A DNA stretch of 64,000 nt from Maricaulis sp048270095 (lineage in GTDB: Bacteria > Pseudomonadota > Alphaproteobacteria > Caulobacterales > Maricaulaceae): NCBI RefSeq assembly GCF_048270095.1, contig NZ_JBLWTL010000001.1, positions 62,001 through 126,000 of the forward strand, read 5' to 3'. The position numbers and the translations under genes were made by a program. A model generated the notes under the pieces. That model ran no database searches and had not been told where the DNA came from. It worked only from the letters and a program-made list of their open reading frames with translations. Shown here piece by piece: positions 53,938-63,254 of this stretch. Positions within the stretch are counted from its first letter, which is position 1; each line of letters starts with the position of its first letter.

Positions 53938-56900
53938 GGCTGGGCCACTGACGCCATTTCACCGAGCTGGGTCGATGCGATCGAGAGCTTGGACAAGGTC
54001 CAGGATCCCGATTCATCGAGCTGGCGCTGAACCAGATCAACCCGGTCCGCTTCATCGCCATTGACGGTATTCCACGCCTCGACCAGTGAATCGGCCCATT
54101 CCCGTGACGGGCTTTCGACGCCACTGGCCAGAGAACCGCCAGCCTGGGCGGCAAACCGCATCGCCGACGCTGCCAGCGTCTGCTGGCTGGCATAGAGATC
54201 TTCCATCAGGCGGCGCACGGCCAGTCGGTCCCAGTGCAGCTCGGAGGACACTTCCTGCCCCAGACCGCGCAAACGGTCGAAGCGGAAGCGGGCCCCGATC
54301 GCATGATAGATATAGGCGGTCGAAGCGAGCGGCCAGTCACTGGCCACGGCCATATCGATCACATCGGTCGATGAAGTCAGTGGCCGCAACTCGGCGACAG
54401 CCTTTGCCAGGGCGGCCGGAGCGCCCGCTGCGACAAATTTCTGCTTGCGGGCCCGGACACCCTTGCGCTCGTGATCGGAGATGATCTCGTGCGCCATGGA
54501 ACGCAATTCCTGCACGCCGGCCTGATAATTACCGATTACGGTACCGATATTTTCCAGGGCCGACGCTGCGCGTCCGCGATTACGCCGGACCAGCCAATAG
54601 GCCTGACGACGCAAGAGCCGGATGATCTCACCATGCAGTTCGATCTGCACGGAAGCCGGCGCCTTGTTGTCGAGGCTGTTGATTTCGGTCGAGAGTTCGC
54701 TGAAGCGGAAAATCTGGCGGCCGACCTCGAAGGCATGGGCGATGGCCGGCACCGCGGCCGCCGTTGAATCGATCGCCCGGTGGATGAAGGTCGGCCCACC
54801 CAGATTGATCATTTCATTGGCGAGAACCGTGGAGATAATCTCCCGTTTCAGCCTATGGCCCTCCATGGCGTCAGTATAGCTGTGGAGGCCTTTCGGGAAG
54901 TAATTGACCAGCATGGAATGGAAATGCGGGTCGTCTGGAACATCCGACGCAACAAGCTGGTCGAACAGGGTGATTTTCGCGTAAGAGATCAGGACCGCCA
55001 ATTCAGGGCGGGTGAGCCCCAGGTCGCGCTCCTTCAGACTGCGCATGGCTTCAAGATTCGGCAGGCCCTCAACCTCGCGATTGAGCTGCCCAACGCTTTC
55101 AAGCCGCGCCATGAAACGCTCATGCGCATCGAGATCGGCGATGCTGGAATGCTCCGCCATCGAGAGCGCCAGGGTCTGATCATAATTGTGTTTGAGGACA
55201 TGATCGGCAACGTCATCGGTCATCGATTCCAGCAACACATCGCGGTCAGCAAGGCTCATCGCGCCGCTGCGGACCATGGGCCGAACCAGAATCTTGATAT
55301 TCACCTCATGGTCCGAACTGTCGACGCCGGCCGAATTATCGACGAAATCGGCATTGGCCCGGCCGCCGAGGCGACTGTATTCGATCCGCGCCGCCTGGGT
55401 GGTACCGAGATTGGCACCCTCGCCGATGACCTTGACCTTCAAATCGGCCGCATTGACGCGAACGCCTTCATTCGTCTTGTCGCCGACCTCGCCATGCTGT
55501 TGATGGCTGGCTTTGACATAGGTGCCGATACCGCCAAACCACAGCAGTTCAGCCTCGGACTTGAGCAGGGCGTGAATGAGTTCCGCCGGGCTGGCCGTGG
55601 GTGTTGTCAGCCCGGCCAGGGCCCGGATCTCGTCGGACAGGGGCAAAGATTTTTCAGCCCGCGAGAAAATACCGCCGCCGCTGGAAATCAGTGATTTGTC
55701 ATAGTCCTGCCAGGAGCTGCGGGGCATGTCGAACAAGCGCTTGCGCTCATTCCACATCTGCTCGCAATCACCCGGATCGGGATCGATGAAGATGTCGCGA
55801 TGATCGAAGGCCGCGAGCAGGCGAATCTGTTTCGACAACAGCATGCCGTTGCCGAATACATCGCCGGACATGTCGCCCACACCGATGACGGTGAAGGGCT
55901 CGGTCTGGATATCCTTGTTCAGCTCCCGGAAGTGGCGTTTCACCGATTCCCAGGCACCTCGCGCGGTAATCCCCATCTTCTTGTGATCATACCCGGCCGA
56001 TCCGCCCGAGGCGAAGGCGTCGCCGAGCCAGAAATCGAACTCGTCGGTCGCCATGCCATTGGCTGTATCGGAGAAGGTCGCCGTGCCCTTGTCGGCTGCA
56101 ACAACCAGATACGGGTCATCATCATCCCAGCACACGGTGGATTGAGGATGAACCACAACATCATCGACAATATTGTCAGTGACATCGAGCATCCCACGGA
56201 TGAAAGTCTTGTAGGCTTCGCGTCCGGCTTCGAAAATCTCGTCGCGCGAACCGTCGCGTGGCAGGGTTTTTGGATAGAATCCGCCCTTCGAGCCAACCGG
56301 CACAATGACGGCATTCTTGACCTGCTGCGCCTTGACCAGGCCGAGCACTTCGGTGCGGAAATCATCACGCCGATCTGACCAGCGCAGGCCGCCACGGGCG
56401 ACCGGGCCAAAACGCAAGTGAATGCCCTCGACATCCGGCGACCAGACAAAGATTTCGCGATAGGGCTTGGGCAGGGGCAGATCGACCAGCGAGGCGCTGT
56501 CGATCTTGATCGATATCCGCGGCTTCACATCGCCGGCAGCATCGGCTTGATAGAAATTGGTTCGCAGCGTCGCCTGGATGAGCGCGAACATGCGGCGCAG
56601 GGCGCGGTCATGGTCGAGACTGCGAACCGCATCGAGCTGGGTCAGGATTTGCTGACCGACCTCAGTGGCCGCCTCAATCCGGGCCTTGTGTTCGCCGTCG
56701 AAGCCGGGGTCAAACTTGACCCGGGCCAGTTCAAGCAGACCACGTGCGATATCCGGGTAGGCAGCGAGCGCCTCTTCCTGGATCGCCTGCGACGGATCAA
56801 GACCGGTCTGCTGACGATAGCGCGCACAGGTACGCAGGAAAGCCGCCTCGCGCCAGGTCACGCCGATCTCGACGATCAGGCGGTTGAAGCCGTCATCCTC

Positions 56901-58859
56901 GGCGCGGCCCTCGGCCATGGCGAGCAGGGCATCCTCGAGCTTGGGGCCCAGTTCTTCCAGGGATTGATGTTTGAGCGCGTCGGAACGGATCTCGAAATCA
57001 TGGACATAGGCCCGGTCGACCAGCTCGCCATTGCGGCCGCGCCGGTCAACGGGGAAACCGGTTTCCTGCACGACGTAAACGCCGAGATTTTCCAGTACGG
57101 GCATGACCCGGGACAGCGAGACCGGCTTGCCGACGCGATAGATCTTGAGACGCAATTCGGTCTGCTCATCATCGGCTTCGCGATAGACGCGGACCGCAAC
57201 CTTGTCACTGGAATCGAGTGATTCCAGTTTCATGACATCGGCCAGCGCTTCGCTGGAATCATAGAGCTCGCGATAACCGGCCTTGAAGGCGTCCTGATAG
57301 GCCGGCATGCGCAATCGGATCGCTTCCGACGCTGTGCGCCGGACATGGGTTTCCAGATCGTCTTCCCAGGTGCGCGACAGCCGCGTCACGCGCCGCTCGA
57401 GCTCGGCAATATCCGGCTCCGGGTGATCGAACGGGTTGAGGCCGATAATGAAGTGGACCCGCGCCAGCGAACTGTCACCGAATTGCGGGTAATAGGCGGA
57501 CAGGCGCCCGCCAAAAGCTTCGCGGATCAGCTCACCGGCCTGTTCGCGAACTTGGGAATTATAACGGTCGCGCGGCACGAAGAGCAGGGCGGAGACAAAA
57601 CGGTCGAACTGGTCGCGGCGAATGAAGAGCTTGGTGCGCGGCCGGTCATGCAGGTGCAGGATGCCGAGGCAGATTTCCAGCAGGTCATTCTCGTCGGTCT
57701 GGAAGAGCTCGTCGCGCGGGAAATTCTCAACCGTATTGCGCAGCTTCTTGGCATTATGCGTACCCGGCGCCTTGCCGGCACGCTCAAGAACGCGGCGCAC
57801 CTTGCGGCGGATCAGCGGCACCAGGGACGCGCTCTGGTCATAGGCTTCGGCTGTAAACAGGCCGACGAAGCGCGATTCACCGATCACGGCCCCGTCTTCG
57901 CGATACCGTTTGACGCCGATATAATCCATATAAACGCGGCGATGGACGCGCGACTTCATATTGCCCTTGGCGACAATGATGGGCGTCGGCTCGCGCAGGA
58001 ACGTCTCGATAGCCGGGGTCAGGACAGCCGGCTCGGACCCCTTGCGCAGGACGTGGCGCTCCGGATCACGCAACACACCACGCCCGGAATCCATCCGCAC
58101 ACGCGGATGGCGATCGGCCATCGAGCCGTCTTCGCTGACGTCGAAATCATAGATGCGGCAGCCGAGGAATGCGAAATGGTCATCGCGCAGCCAGCGCAGG
58201 AATTCCAGCGACTCGGCAATTTCCTCGGGGGAGGCCAGGGTTGTCGCCTGTTGCAGATGAGCGATCGACTCGTCCATCTGGGCCCGCATGTCCGACCAGT
58301 CCTCGACGGTGACACGCACATCGTCGAGCGTCGCCGTGACACCCTCGATCAGGGTGCGCCGGGACAGCTCGTCGAGCTCGGGCAAATGCACCTGGATCAT
58401 GGATTCAGCCGTGCAACGGCCACCCTCGGCGACGCGATTGCCTTCGGCATCGCGCCGGACCTGGACGATCGGGTGGAACATGGCGACAACGTCATGGCCC
58501 TGGGCACCAATCTCGCCCATCACCGAATCGACGATGAACGGCCGGTCATTGCCAATTATTTCAAGAACATCGCGGCCAAGGTCGGCACCGTCAGCGCGGG
58601 TTGCCGTGCGCATACGGACCAGAATGTCATCGCCGACACGCCGGTCGCCATAGAGCCAGAATTCAACGCTGAGCGCAGCGAGATCCTCCACGGAGACCCG
58701 TTCCAGGTCATCCGACAGGGCATCGTCATAGATTTGCGCTATGAAAGCGTTGCCGGTTTCGCCGCACTCCGCTCCAAATTGATCTTGCCAGCGGCGCCGG
58801 GCCGCTTCCATGAATTCCGCACGCGTGTAGGCATGCGCGATTCCGACGACCGCCCCCAT
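53934..58859 (-). CDS. gdhB: NAD-specific glutamate dehydrogenase, 180-kDa class
   Basis: The 1641-residue enzyme converts glutamate to 2-oxoglutarate and ammonia with NAD+. This giant class is known from Streptomyces, Pseudomonas and Caulobacter. The N-terminal 700 residues are regulatory (ACT-like segments such as RPFIVDSVMGEIGAQGHDVV). The catalytic domain lies in the middle to C-terminal part and includes VPVGSKGGFYPKTLP around residue 850 and GDMSGDVFGNGMLLSK near residue 990. The length is typical. GAGGAG lies upstream of the ATG. The gene is monocistronic; expression is probably tied to amino-acid use. Confidence 0.96.
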   Translation of the reverse strand: MGAVVGIAHAYTRAEFMEAARRRWQDQFGAECGETGNAFIAQIYDDALSDDLERVSVEDLAALSVEFWLYGDRRVGDDILVRMRTATRADGADLGRDVLEIIGNDRPFIVDSVMGEIGAQGHDVVAMFHPIVQVRRDAEGNRVAEGGRCTAESMIQVHLPELDELSRRTLIEGVTATLDDVRVTVEDWSDMRAQMDESIAHLQQATTLASPEEIAESLEFLRWLRDDHFAFLGCRIYDFDVSEDGSMADRHPRVRMDSGRGVLRDPERHVLRKGSEPAVLTPAIETFLREPTPIIVAKGNMKSRVHRRVYMDYIGVKRYREDGAVIGESRFVGLFTAEAYDQSASLVPLIRRKVRRVLERAGKAPGTHNAKKLRNTVENFPRDELFQTDENDLLEICLGILHLHDRPRTKLFIRRDQFDRFVSALLFVPRDRYNSQVREQAGELIREAFGGRLSAYYPQFGDSSLARVHFIIGLNPFDHPEPDIAELERRVTRLSRTWEDDLETHVRRTASEAIRLRMPAYQDAFKAGYRELYDSSEALADVMKLESLDSSDKVAVRVYREADDEQTELRLKIYRVGKPVSLSRVMPVLENLGVYVVQETGFPVDRRGRNGELVDRAYVHDFEIRSDALKHQSLEELGPKLEDALLAMAEGRAEDDGFNRLIVEIGVTWREAAFLRTCARYRQQTGLDPSQAIQEEALAAYPDIARGLLELARVKFDPGFDGEHKARIEAATEVGQQILTQLDAVRSLDHDRALRRMFALIQATLRTNFYQADAAGDVKPRISIKIDSASLVDLPLPKPYREIFVWSPDVEGIHLRFGPVARGGLRWSDRRDDFRTEVLGLVKAQQVKNAVIVPVGSKGGFYPKTLPRDGSRDEIFEAGREAYKTFIRGMLDVTDNIVDDVVVHPQSTVCWDDDDPYLVVAADKGTATFSDTANGMATDEFDFWLGDAFASGGSAGYDHKKMGITARGAWESVKRHFRELNKDIQTEPFTVIGVGDMSGDVFGNGMLLSKQIRLLAAFDHRDIFIDPDPGDCEQMWNERKRLFDMPRSSWQDYDKSLISSGGGIFSRAEKSLPLSDEIRALAGLTTPTASPAELIHALLKSEAELLWFGGIGTYVKASHQQHGEVGDKTNEGVRVNAADLKVKVIGEGANLGTTQAARIEYSRLGGRANADFVDNSAGVDSSDHEVNIKILVRPMVRSGAMSLADRDVLLESMTDDVADHVLKHNYDQTLALSMAEHSSIADLDAHERFMARLESVGQLNREVEGLPNLEAMRSLKERDLGLTRPELAVLISYAKITLFDQLVASDVPDDPHFHSMLVNYFPKGLHSYTDAMEGHRLKREIISTVLANEMINLGGPTFIHRAIDSTAAAVPAIAHAFEVGRQIFRFSELSTEINSLDNKAPASVQIELHGEIIRLLRRQAYWLVRRNRGRAASALENIGTVIGNYQAGVQELRSMAHEIISDHERKGVRARKQKFVAAGAPAALAKAVAELRPLTSSTDVIDMAVASDWPLASTAYIYHAIGARFRFDRLRGLGQEVSSELHWDRLAVRRLMEDLYASQQTLAASAMRFAAQAGGSLASGVESPSREWADSLVEAWNTVNGDEADRVDLVQRQLDESGSWTLSKLSIASTQLGEMASVAQP

Positions 58860-59210
58860 GATACGGCGCTCCTCAGCTCAGGTTGATCCAAACCTGAGCC
58901 TAGACCTGTTTGCCACCGGCGCAACCCGGCTATGCCGCTGAAAACGCAATTGCGCTATTCCAATTGGGGTGGGTCAGATAATGCGGCACCGCCGGGCAGG
59001 GACAGGGAGCCCGACGGTGCCTGACAGACCTCATTCGGCAGGCTGGGGGGACGCACGTTAGAGGCCTGATCATTCGCTGGAACCGTTCGGGGGAAACGTC
59101 TCCAGGGCATTTACCGGCAGGGCATGCAAGCCGCTGCCAGCACAGACATGGGGAGGATCAAACCGTATTCCAACCCCCCGCACATCACAGATTTGCGAGC
59201 AGCGCCGGCA
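58860..59210. other. 351-base gap upstream of gdh
   Basis: It holds the gdh promoter region and the 3' end of the operon at 59211. A stem at 58985-58997 and 59009-59021 (13 bases, one G-U pair on the minus-strand transcript) may end the 59211 operon, though no T-run follows. No gene or RNA is visible. Confidence 0.5.
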
Positions 59211-59462
59211 CTAGTGCGGGCGGCTGGCCGTCTCGGTGGCGAGCAAGCACTGGGTGACATCGGATTCACCATCGTCCATGGCGCGCTGGACGCCGTAACG
59301 CAGCACTTCGACGAGATAGGTCAGATCATCATCATTGCTGTCGAGCGCCCGCAATTCCGTCTCGACGAAAGCCAGCGCCAGATCGGCTACTTGCAGGCGG
59401 TCGCGGTCATTATCGGCCTGCCGCATATCCGGGAAGAACGTGTCGAGTGATTTCTGGGTCAT
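59211..59462 (-). CDS. Small acidic protein of unknown function
   Basis: The 83-residue protein is acidic and predicted mostly helical (DRLQVADLALAFVETELRALDSNDDDL). There are no Trp residues, one Cys, no signal peptide and no membrane segment. It is the last of four genes joined by ATGA overlaps, which indicates translational coupling with the isochorismatase-fold gene. I do not recognise it. Confidence 0.75.
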   Translation of the reverse strand: MTQKSLDTFFPDMRQADNDRDRLQVADLALAFVETELRALDSNDDDLTYLVEVLRYGVQRAMDDGESDVTQCLLATETASRPH

Positions 59463-60046
59463 CTGCCAATTCCAATCGTTTTCAGGGTTGGGGCTGTGGG
59501 AGACCGCAGCCAGGTCTCCACAACTTCATCCAGCGGCATTGTGCTGCTGAGGCGGTCGATCAGATCGAAGGAAATGTCGCGAACACTGGAGGCCGAGCGC
59601 AGCCCGACCGCCCGGCCACCGACGGCTTCCGGGATCACGGTCAGCTGCTGTCCGCGCGCAACGGCATCGAACATGGTCGCCATCAGCGAAAACGGCGCCG
59701 AGAACCCGACCAGAAAACACGGCGGTCCGGCATAATGGCGGACCATGCGGCCGAAATCAGGGTCCGAATAAGCCGACAGGCCGGTGCGGATGAAGACGGC
59801 CTCGCGGGACAGTGGACGCAAGCCGTCTATCGGTGCGCCAGGCACGGTGAGGCCGCAATTGATCGCCGGCCGGTTGCTTTGATACTGGCAATGAAGGATG
59901 GGCCAGCCGGACAGGCGCGCCGAGGTCAACAAACGCCGGATGCGGTCCGCAACAGCGCCATTGCTCCCATCATCCTCGCCCTCGCCGGGCTCAAGCGATT
60001 CACGCTGACAATCGAGCAGGACGAGGGTCGGCAGATAGCGGGTCAT
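59459..60046 (-). CDS. Isochorismatase-fold protein lacking the catalytic Cys and Lys
   Basis: The 195-residue protein has the isochorismatase/cysteine hydrolase layout: the N-terminal strand LVLLDCQRES with Asp12, then AVFIRTGLSAYSDPDFGRMV, then FLVGFSAPFSLMATMFDA. Active family members have Lys where Arg87 stands and Cys where Ser120 stands, so the Asp-Lys-Cys triad is reduced to Asp only. It is therefore either a non-enzymatic binding protein or an enzyme with a new mechanism. A GGAGGAG ribosome site precedes the ATG, which overlaps the GNAT stop by four bases. Confidence 0.8.
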   Translation of the reverse strand: MTRYLPTLVLLDCQRESLEPGEGEDDGSNGAVADRIRRLLTSARLSGWPILHCQYQSNRPAINCGLTVPGAPIDGLRPLSREAVFIRTGLSAYSDPDFGRMVRHYAGPPCFLVGFSAPFSLMATMFDAVARGQQLTVIPEAVGGRAVGLRSASSVRDISFDLIDRLSSTMPLDEVVETWLRSPTAPTLKTIGIGR

Positions 60047-60639
60047 GCGAGCTCCTCCGGACGGCGGTGCTTGCGCGGCGCCCGCCGCAGGGACCGATCA
60101 AACGGCCCGGGCCGGTCCCAGTCACCATCCGGACGGATAATGGCCAGCGGATCGGAGTCCATGGTGATGGCATTGGCCGGACGCTCGAGCGGGTGCTCGA
60201 TCTCGACGTATTCATAGTCGGAGAACATGAAGCTCGGCCGCCCCGGACGGACCCGGAAACCGTGTGAGCGCCAATAGGCGACCCGGTTGAGCTGGGCATG
60301 GCCAAGCACCTGACGGTAGCCGCGACGGGCGCTGTAGCGCAGGGCTTCCTGCATCAGGGCCCGCATGACGCCGTGGCGGCGGAAGGTCGGCAACACCGCA
60401 GCGCGTTCGACCTTGGCGAAATCGGCAAACCAGCGCAGCCGAAGGACACCGACCGGCTCACTGCCGCGCCAGGCAATCAGGTGCGAGGCCGCAACCAGGT
60501 CATTGCCGTCATATTCCTCGTTATAAGGCGCGCGCTGCTCGCCCAGATAGGTCACACCCCGCAAGGTCATCGCCATGACGACATGATCGAAGCTGCGCGC
60601 GACAGTCACGCGCAACCGGTCTCGGCTCTCCGCATTCAT
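60043..60639 (-). CDS. GNAT-family N-acyltransferase
   Basis: The 198-residue protein contains the GNAT core: a beta region ASHLIAWRGSEPVGVLRLRW, then VERAAVLPTFRRHGVMRALMQEAL (the acetyl-CoA pyrophosphate loop, here RRHGVM) and GHAQLNRVAYWRSHGFRV. An N-terminal EEYDGNDL and the ERAAVLP motif give a faint resemblance to acyl-homoserine-lactone synthases, which share the fold, but the LuxI signature residues are not all present. The C-terminal 30 residues are Arg/Pro-rich. The substrate is unknown. Overlaps of four bases occur at both ends. Confidence 0.85.
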   Translation of the reverse strand: MNAESRDRLRVTVARSFDHVVMAMTLRGVTYLGEQRAPYNEEYDGNDLVAASHLIAWRGSEPVGVLRLRWFADFAKVERAAVLPTFRRHGVMRALMQEALRYSARRGYRQVLGHAQLNRVAYWRSHGFRVRPGRPSFMFSDYEYVEIEHPLERPANAITMDSDPLAIIRPDGDWDRPGPFDRSLRRAPRKHRRPEELA

Positions 60640-61274
60640 GCGTAGTGCTCCTCTGAGGTTTTCTGGTTGCGAAGCGCCAGTTTCTCGGCGATTCGATGAG
60701 GAAAGCCCGTACTGCCAAACAGCAGTGTCGTGCCGTCGGGACGGCCCAGCGGCACGAATCCGAGCCGGGACATAAGCTTTTCACCCGGCACCGAGCGGGC
60801 GCGGGCGTAAACGCGGATATCGCAATAGACTCCGAACCAGACGGCGAGCAGGCCGCGTAAGGATGCGGCCTGATCCATCGGCGAGCGCCCTGCCATGCCC
60901 CAGGACAACAGGGCGTGAGCGTTTTCAGACGGCCCGCACACCCATTCGCGCTTCGCATTGGCAAAGCCGAACTGGCCGGCCAGCAGGGCCTCGACACCCT
61001 GTGCGGTCAGCGGGATCGACGCGAGGAGCGCGTTGGCCTTGCCATTCCTGCGACGCAGCTGCAGCGCACGCCCGGTCCAGGCCTGGACCTGCCACAGCGC
61101 GTCCGGCCCGGCGACCTCGCCCTCAATGAGCTCATCGGCGAGTTGGTGGAACTCGTCGATCTGGTGTTTGTGAACCTGCGTGAAACCATATGGCCCGACA
61201 GCTGCATGGAGTCGCTGGTCCTGAAATTGAACGCCGGACCGGGATGGGCTAGGCTGATCGACTGAACTACGCAT
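60636..61274 (-). CDS. Degenerate GNAT-like protein, first gene of the four-gene operon
   Basis: The 212-residue product has no clear pyrophosphate loop, but its C-terminal half reads like a GNAT: VYARARSVPGEKLMSRLGFVPLGRPDGTTLLF resembles the last helix and strand of acetyltransferases (quoted as GEKLMSRLGFVPLG). The N-terminal half is mostly helical. AGGA lies before the ATG. It may be an inactive partner of the GNAT encoded next. Its promoter must lie in the 76 bases shared with the divergent LysR gene. Confidence 0.7.
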   Translation of the reverse strand: MRSSVDQPSPSRSGVQFQDQRLHAAVGPYGFTQVHKHQIDEFHQLADELIEGEVAGPDALWQVQAWTGRALQLRRRNGKANALLASIPLTAQGVEALLAGQFGFANAKREWVCGPSENAHALLSWGMAGRSPMDQAASLRGLLAVWFGVYCDIRVYARARSVPGEKLMSRLGFVPLGRPDGTTLLFGSTGFPHRIAEKLALRNQKTSEEHYA

Positions 61275-61350
61275 CGGGCATTCCTGTTTTGGTCTGACCC
61301 AATTGGCTTAACACCGCTGCCATGCACGCGGCCTCTTCGAAGTTGGAATA
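61275..61350. promoter_or_regulatory. Divergent promoter region of the LysR gene and four-gene operon
   Basis: Only 76 bases separate the two starts, so the LysR-type regulator is placed to control both itself and the operon. I see a LysR-like T-N11-A candidate pattern in many places, so no one site can be singled out. Confidence 0.5.
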
Positions 61351-62328
61351 GTGGATAGTCAGCAAACAGCCATCAGCCTGCGTCGCAACGTATTTGACTG
61401 GGACGACCTCCAGATCTTTCACGCTGTCGCCACGACGGGATCAATGAGCGGGGCGGCTGCGGCGCTCGGCTGCCAGCAGCCCACCGTCAGCAAACGGATG
61501 CGGCAACTGGAAAGCCGGCTCGGCGCCCAGCTGATCGACCGGCGTGCGGACGGCATTGTGCTGACCCAGGCCGGCGAGGCGGCGCTGGATTATGTGCGGA
61601 CGATGCAGCGTTCGGCGCAGCAGCTGGAATCGCGCATCTCCGGAACCGATACGGCCAGCGCCGGCGATGTGACGCTGCATGCGTCCGACGGGTTGTCGAC
61701 CTATTGGCTGGCGCGTCACGCGCCACGCTTCATGCGCGTCAACCCGGGCATTAATCTTCACTTGCACCGGGCCGATGCCGGGATAGGCCCGGCGCCTGAC
61801 CTGTCGATTACGTTCACGCCAGACAAGGATATGGACGCGCCAACCTCGGCCCTGGGCTCGATGCATTACATGCCGTTCGCCTCACGCGAATTCATCAATA
61901 CCTATGGTGTGCCGAAATCGACGCACGACCTGCTCAATCTGCGTTTCCTGAAGCTGGAACAGTATGATCGCGGCCTCTCGCTCTGGGAAAACCGCAATGA
62001 AGTCGTTGATGCCTACATAAATTATGCCTTCAGGACGGATGTCAGCTCCATCCTGTTGGAAACTATCAGACATGGCGGCGGGATCGCCATGGCGCCGACC
62101 TATCTGGCTGCGCTGTATCCGGACGAACTCGTGGTGCTGGACTATGGTGTGAAGCAAGATGTGCGTTTCTGGCTGAAATACCTGCCAGGCAGCCAGCGCG
62201 TCGGACGTACAAAATGCGTTGGCGACTGGATCGCCGAGATTTTTGACCCTAAGGATAACCCTTGGTTTCGTGCGGAATTCTGCCATCCCGGCGAGTTTTG
62301 CGAGATCGAAGTTATAAAGCCACGATAA
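61351..62328 (+). CDS. LysR-type transcriptional regulator
   Basis: The 325-residue protein has an N-terminal winged helix-turn-helix (LQIFHAVATTGSMSGAAAAL, then QQPTVSKRMRQLESRLG at about residues 45-62) and a substrate-binding domain. The start appears to be GTG at 61351, with only a weak GGAA upstream. It is divergent from the four-gene operon and probably its regulator. The inducer is unknown. The next gene starts 10 bases after its stop. Confidence 0.88.
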   Translation: MDSQQTAISLRRNVFDWDDLQIFHAVATTGSMSGAAAALGCQQPTVSKRMRQLESRLGAQLIDRRADGIVLTQAGEAALDYVRTMQRSAQQLESRISGTDTASAGDVTLHASDGLSTYWLARHAPRFMRVNPGINLHLHRADAGIGPAPDLSITFTPDKDMDAPTSALGSMHYMPFASREFINTYGVPKSTHDLLNLRFLKLEQYDRGLSLWENRNEVVDAYINYAFRTDVSSILLETIRHGGGIAMAPTYLAALYPDELVVLDYGVKQDVRFWLKYLPGSQRVGRTKCVGDWIAEIFDPKDNPWFRAEFCHPGEFCEIEVIKPR

Positions 62329-62338
62329 TGAGGTTGTT

Positions 62339-62725
62339 ATGAGTGCTAGAGGCCCAACGAGTATTGACCAGCACGTCGGTGCTCGCCTTCGCCTGCGGCG
62401 CAGCCTGTTGGAAATGAGCCAGTCCGAGCTCGGAGAAAAGCTCGGCGTGACATTTCAGCAAGTTCAAAAGTATGAGCGCGGCACCAACCGCATCGGCGCC
62501 AGCCGTCTGTTTCATGTCGCCCGCGTCATGGAAGTCCCGGTGTCCTACTTCTTCGAAGGTCTGGATACCGATGGGGCGTCCGAGTTGAAGGGTCCTGACT
62601 CCGAAACACTCTACGACTTCATCGCAAGCCCTGACGGCCTTGCTCTGGCTTCGGCATTCTCCGGAATTCGCGATCAGACCGTCCGCCGCAGGGTTATCGA
62701 CCTGCTGAGATCACTGGCCGTTTGA
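62339..62725 (+). CDS. XRE-family DNA-binding regulator
   Basis: The 128-residue protein has a helix-turn-helix at about residues 13-68 (VGARLRLRRSLLEMSQSELG, then FQQVQKYERGTNRIGASRL). This subgroup, with its conserved QKYE and RIGASRL, is widespread in alphaproteobacteria and includes Rhizobium PraR/PhrR. The C-terminal 50 residues may form a dimer or effector region (ETLYDFIASPDGLALASAF). GAGG precedes the ATG. It is likely co-transcribed with the LysR gene. Confidence 0.88.
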   Translation: MSARGPTSIDQHVGARLRLRRSLLEMSQSELGEKLGVTFQQVQKYERGTNRIGASRLFHVARVMEVPVSYFFEGLDTDGASELKGPDSETLYDFIASPDGLALASAFSGIRDQTVRRRVIDLLRSLAV

Positions 62726-63179
62726 ATATTGGCCGATACCTGTCGGCATTGTGAACGGATCTGCCCCGCTATTGCCCGGGCCCGGTCCTGCTCGCGCCTT
62801 ATCAACCCCTCAGCTTGAGCCAATCAATGCTGAGGGGTAATTCTTGTGCGACCGAAATCATCCAGAACGTCATCTGCCGACCATTCAACCGATCGGGCCG
62901 CAGCGGCTGCGGATCGCGAGGCGTGCGCCACATCGCACCCCTGGTTCCATCTCAACAGATCGGGCAAGGCATCAGGCTCAACGCTTGATATGGCTGCGAC
63001 CACGCGATTCCCGCGACGCCCCTGAAGGGCACGCCCGCGACCAGACAGGGATCCGTGCCCGGGCGCTGGTCAGTTGCGGCCTGTGTACCGAAGCAGACTG
63101 ATCGGCCAGCGCCAGAGCGAACGGCCCGCCGCGTCGCTGCGGCAGGTCACACCATACTCATCACAAATCTGGAAGAGAA
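62726..63179. other. 454-base gene-free stretch
   Basis: A 10-base stem, ACCCCTCAGC (62805-62814) with GCTGAGGGGT (62829-62838), may end the XRE transcript, followed by only AATTCTT. Beyond it (to the tRNA gene) a frame at 62844-63101 lacks a ribosome site and has a composition typical of chance reading. I see nothing else. Confidence 0.5.
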
Positions 63180-63254
63180 TGGAGCGGGCGATGAGATTCG
63201 AACTCACGACATTCACCTTGGCAAGGTGACGCTCTACCCCTGAGCTACGCCCGC
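63180..63254 (-). tRNA. tRNA-Gly (anticodon GCC)
   Basis: On the minus strand the gene opens with GCGGGCG and ends with CGCCCGC-T-CCA; the CCA is encoded. The D arm (GTAGCTCAGGGGTAGAGC), the anticodon stem CACCT/AGGTG around the loop TGCCA-like TTGCCAA, and the T arm (GTGAGTTCGAATCTCAT) are all intact. The anticodon GCC reads glycine codons GGC and GGT. Confidence 0.97.

Noticed and set aside
57345..58886. 513-residue open frame on the plus strand opposite gdh
   Set aside because: A shadow of the high-GC gdh coding sequence; no recognisable domain, no start signal.
60043..60639. GNAT gene as a LuxI-type acyl-homoserine-lactone synthase
   Set aside because: Only a partial resemblance; the full set of LuxI signature residues is not present and no LuxR-type gene is near. 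Kept only as a speculation.
62844..63101. 85-residue plus-strand frame before the tRNA gene
   Set aside because: Arg/His/Pro-rich chance composition, no ribosome site.
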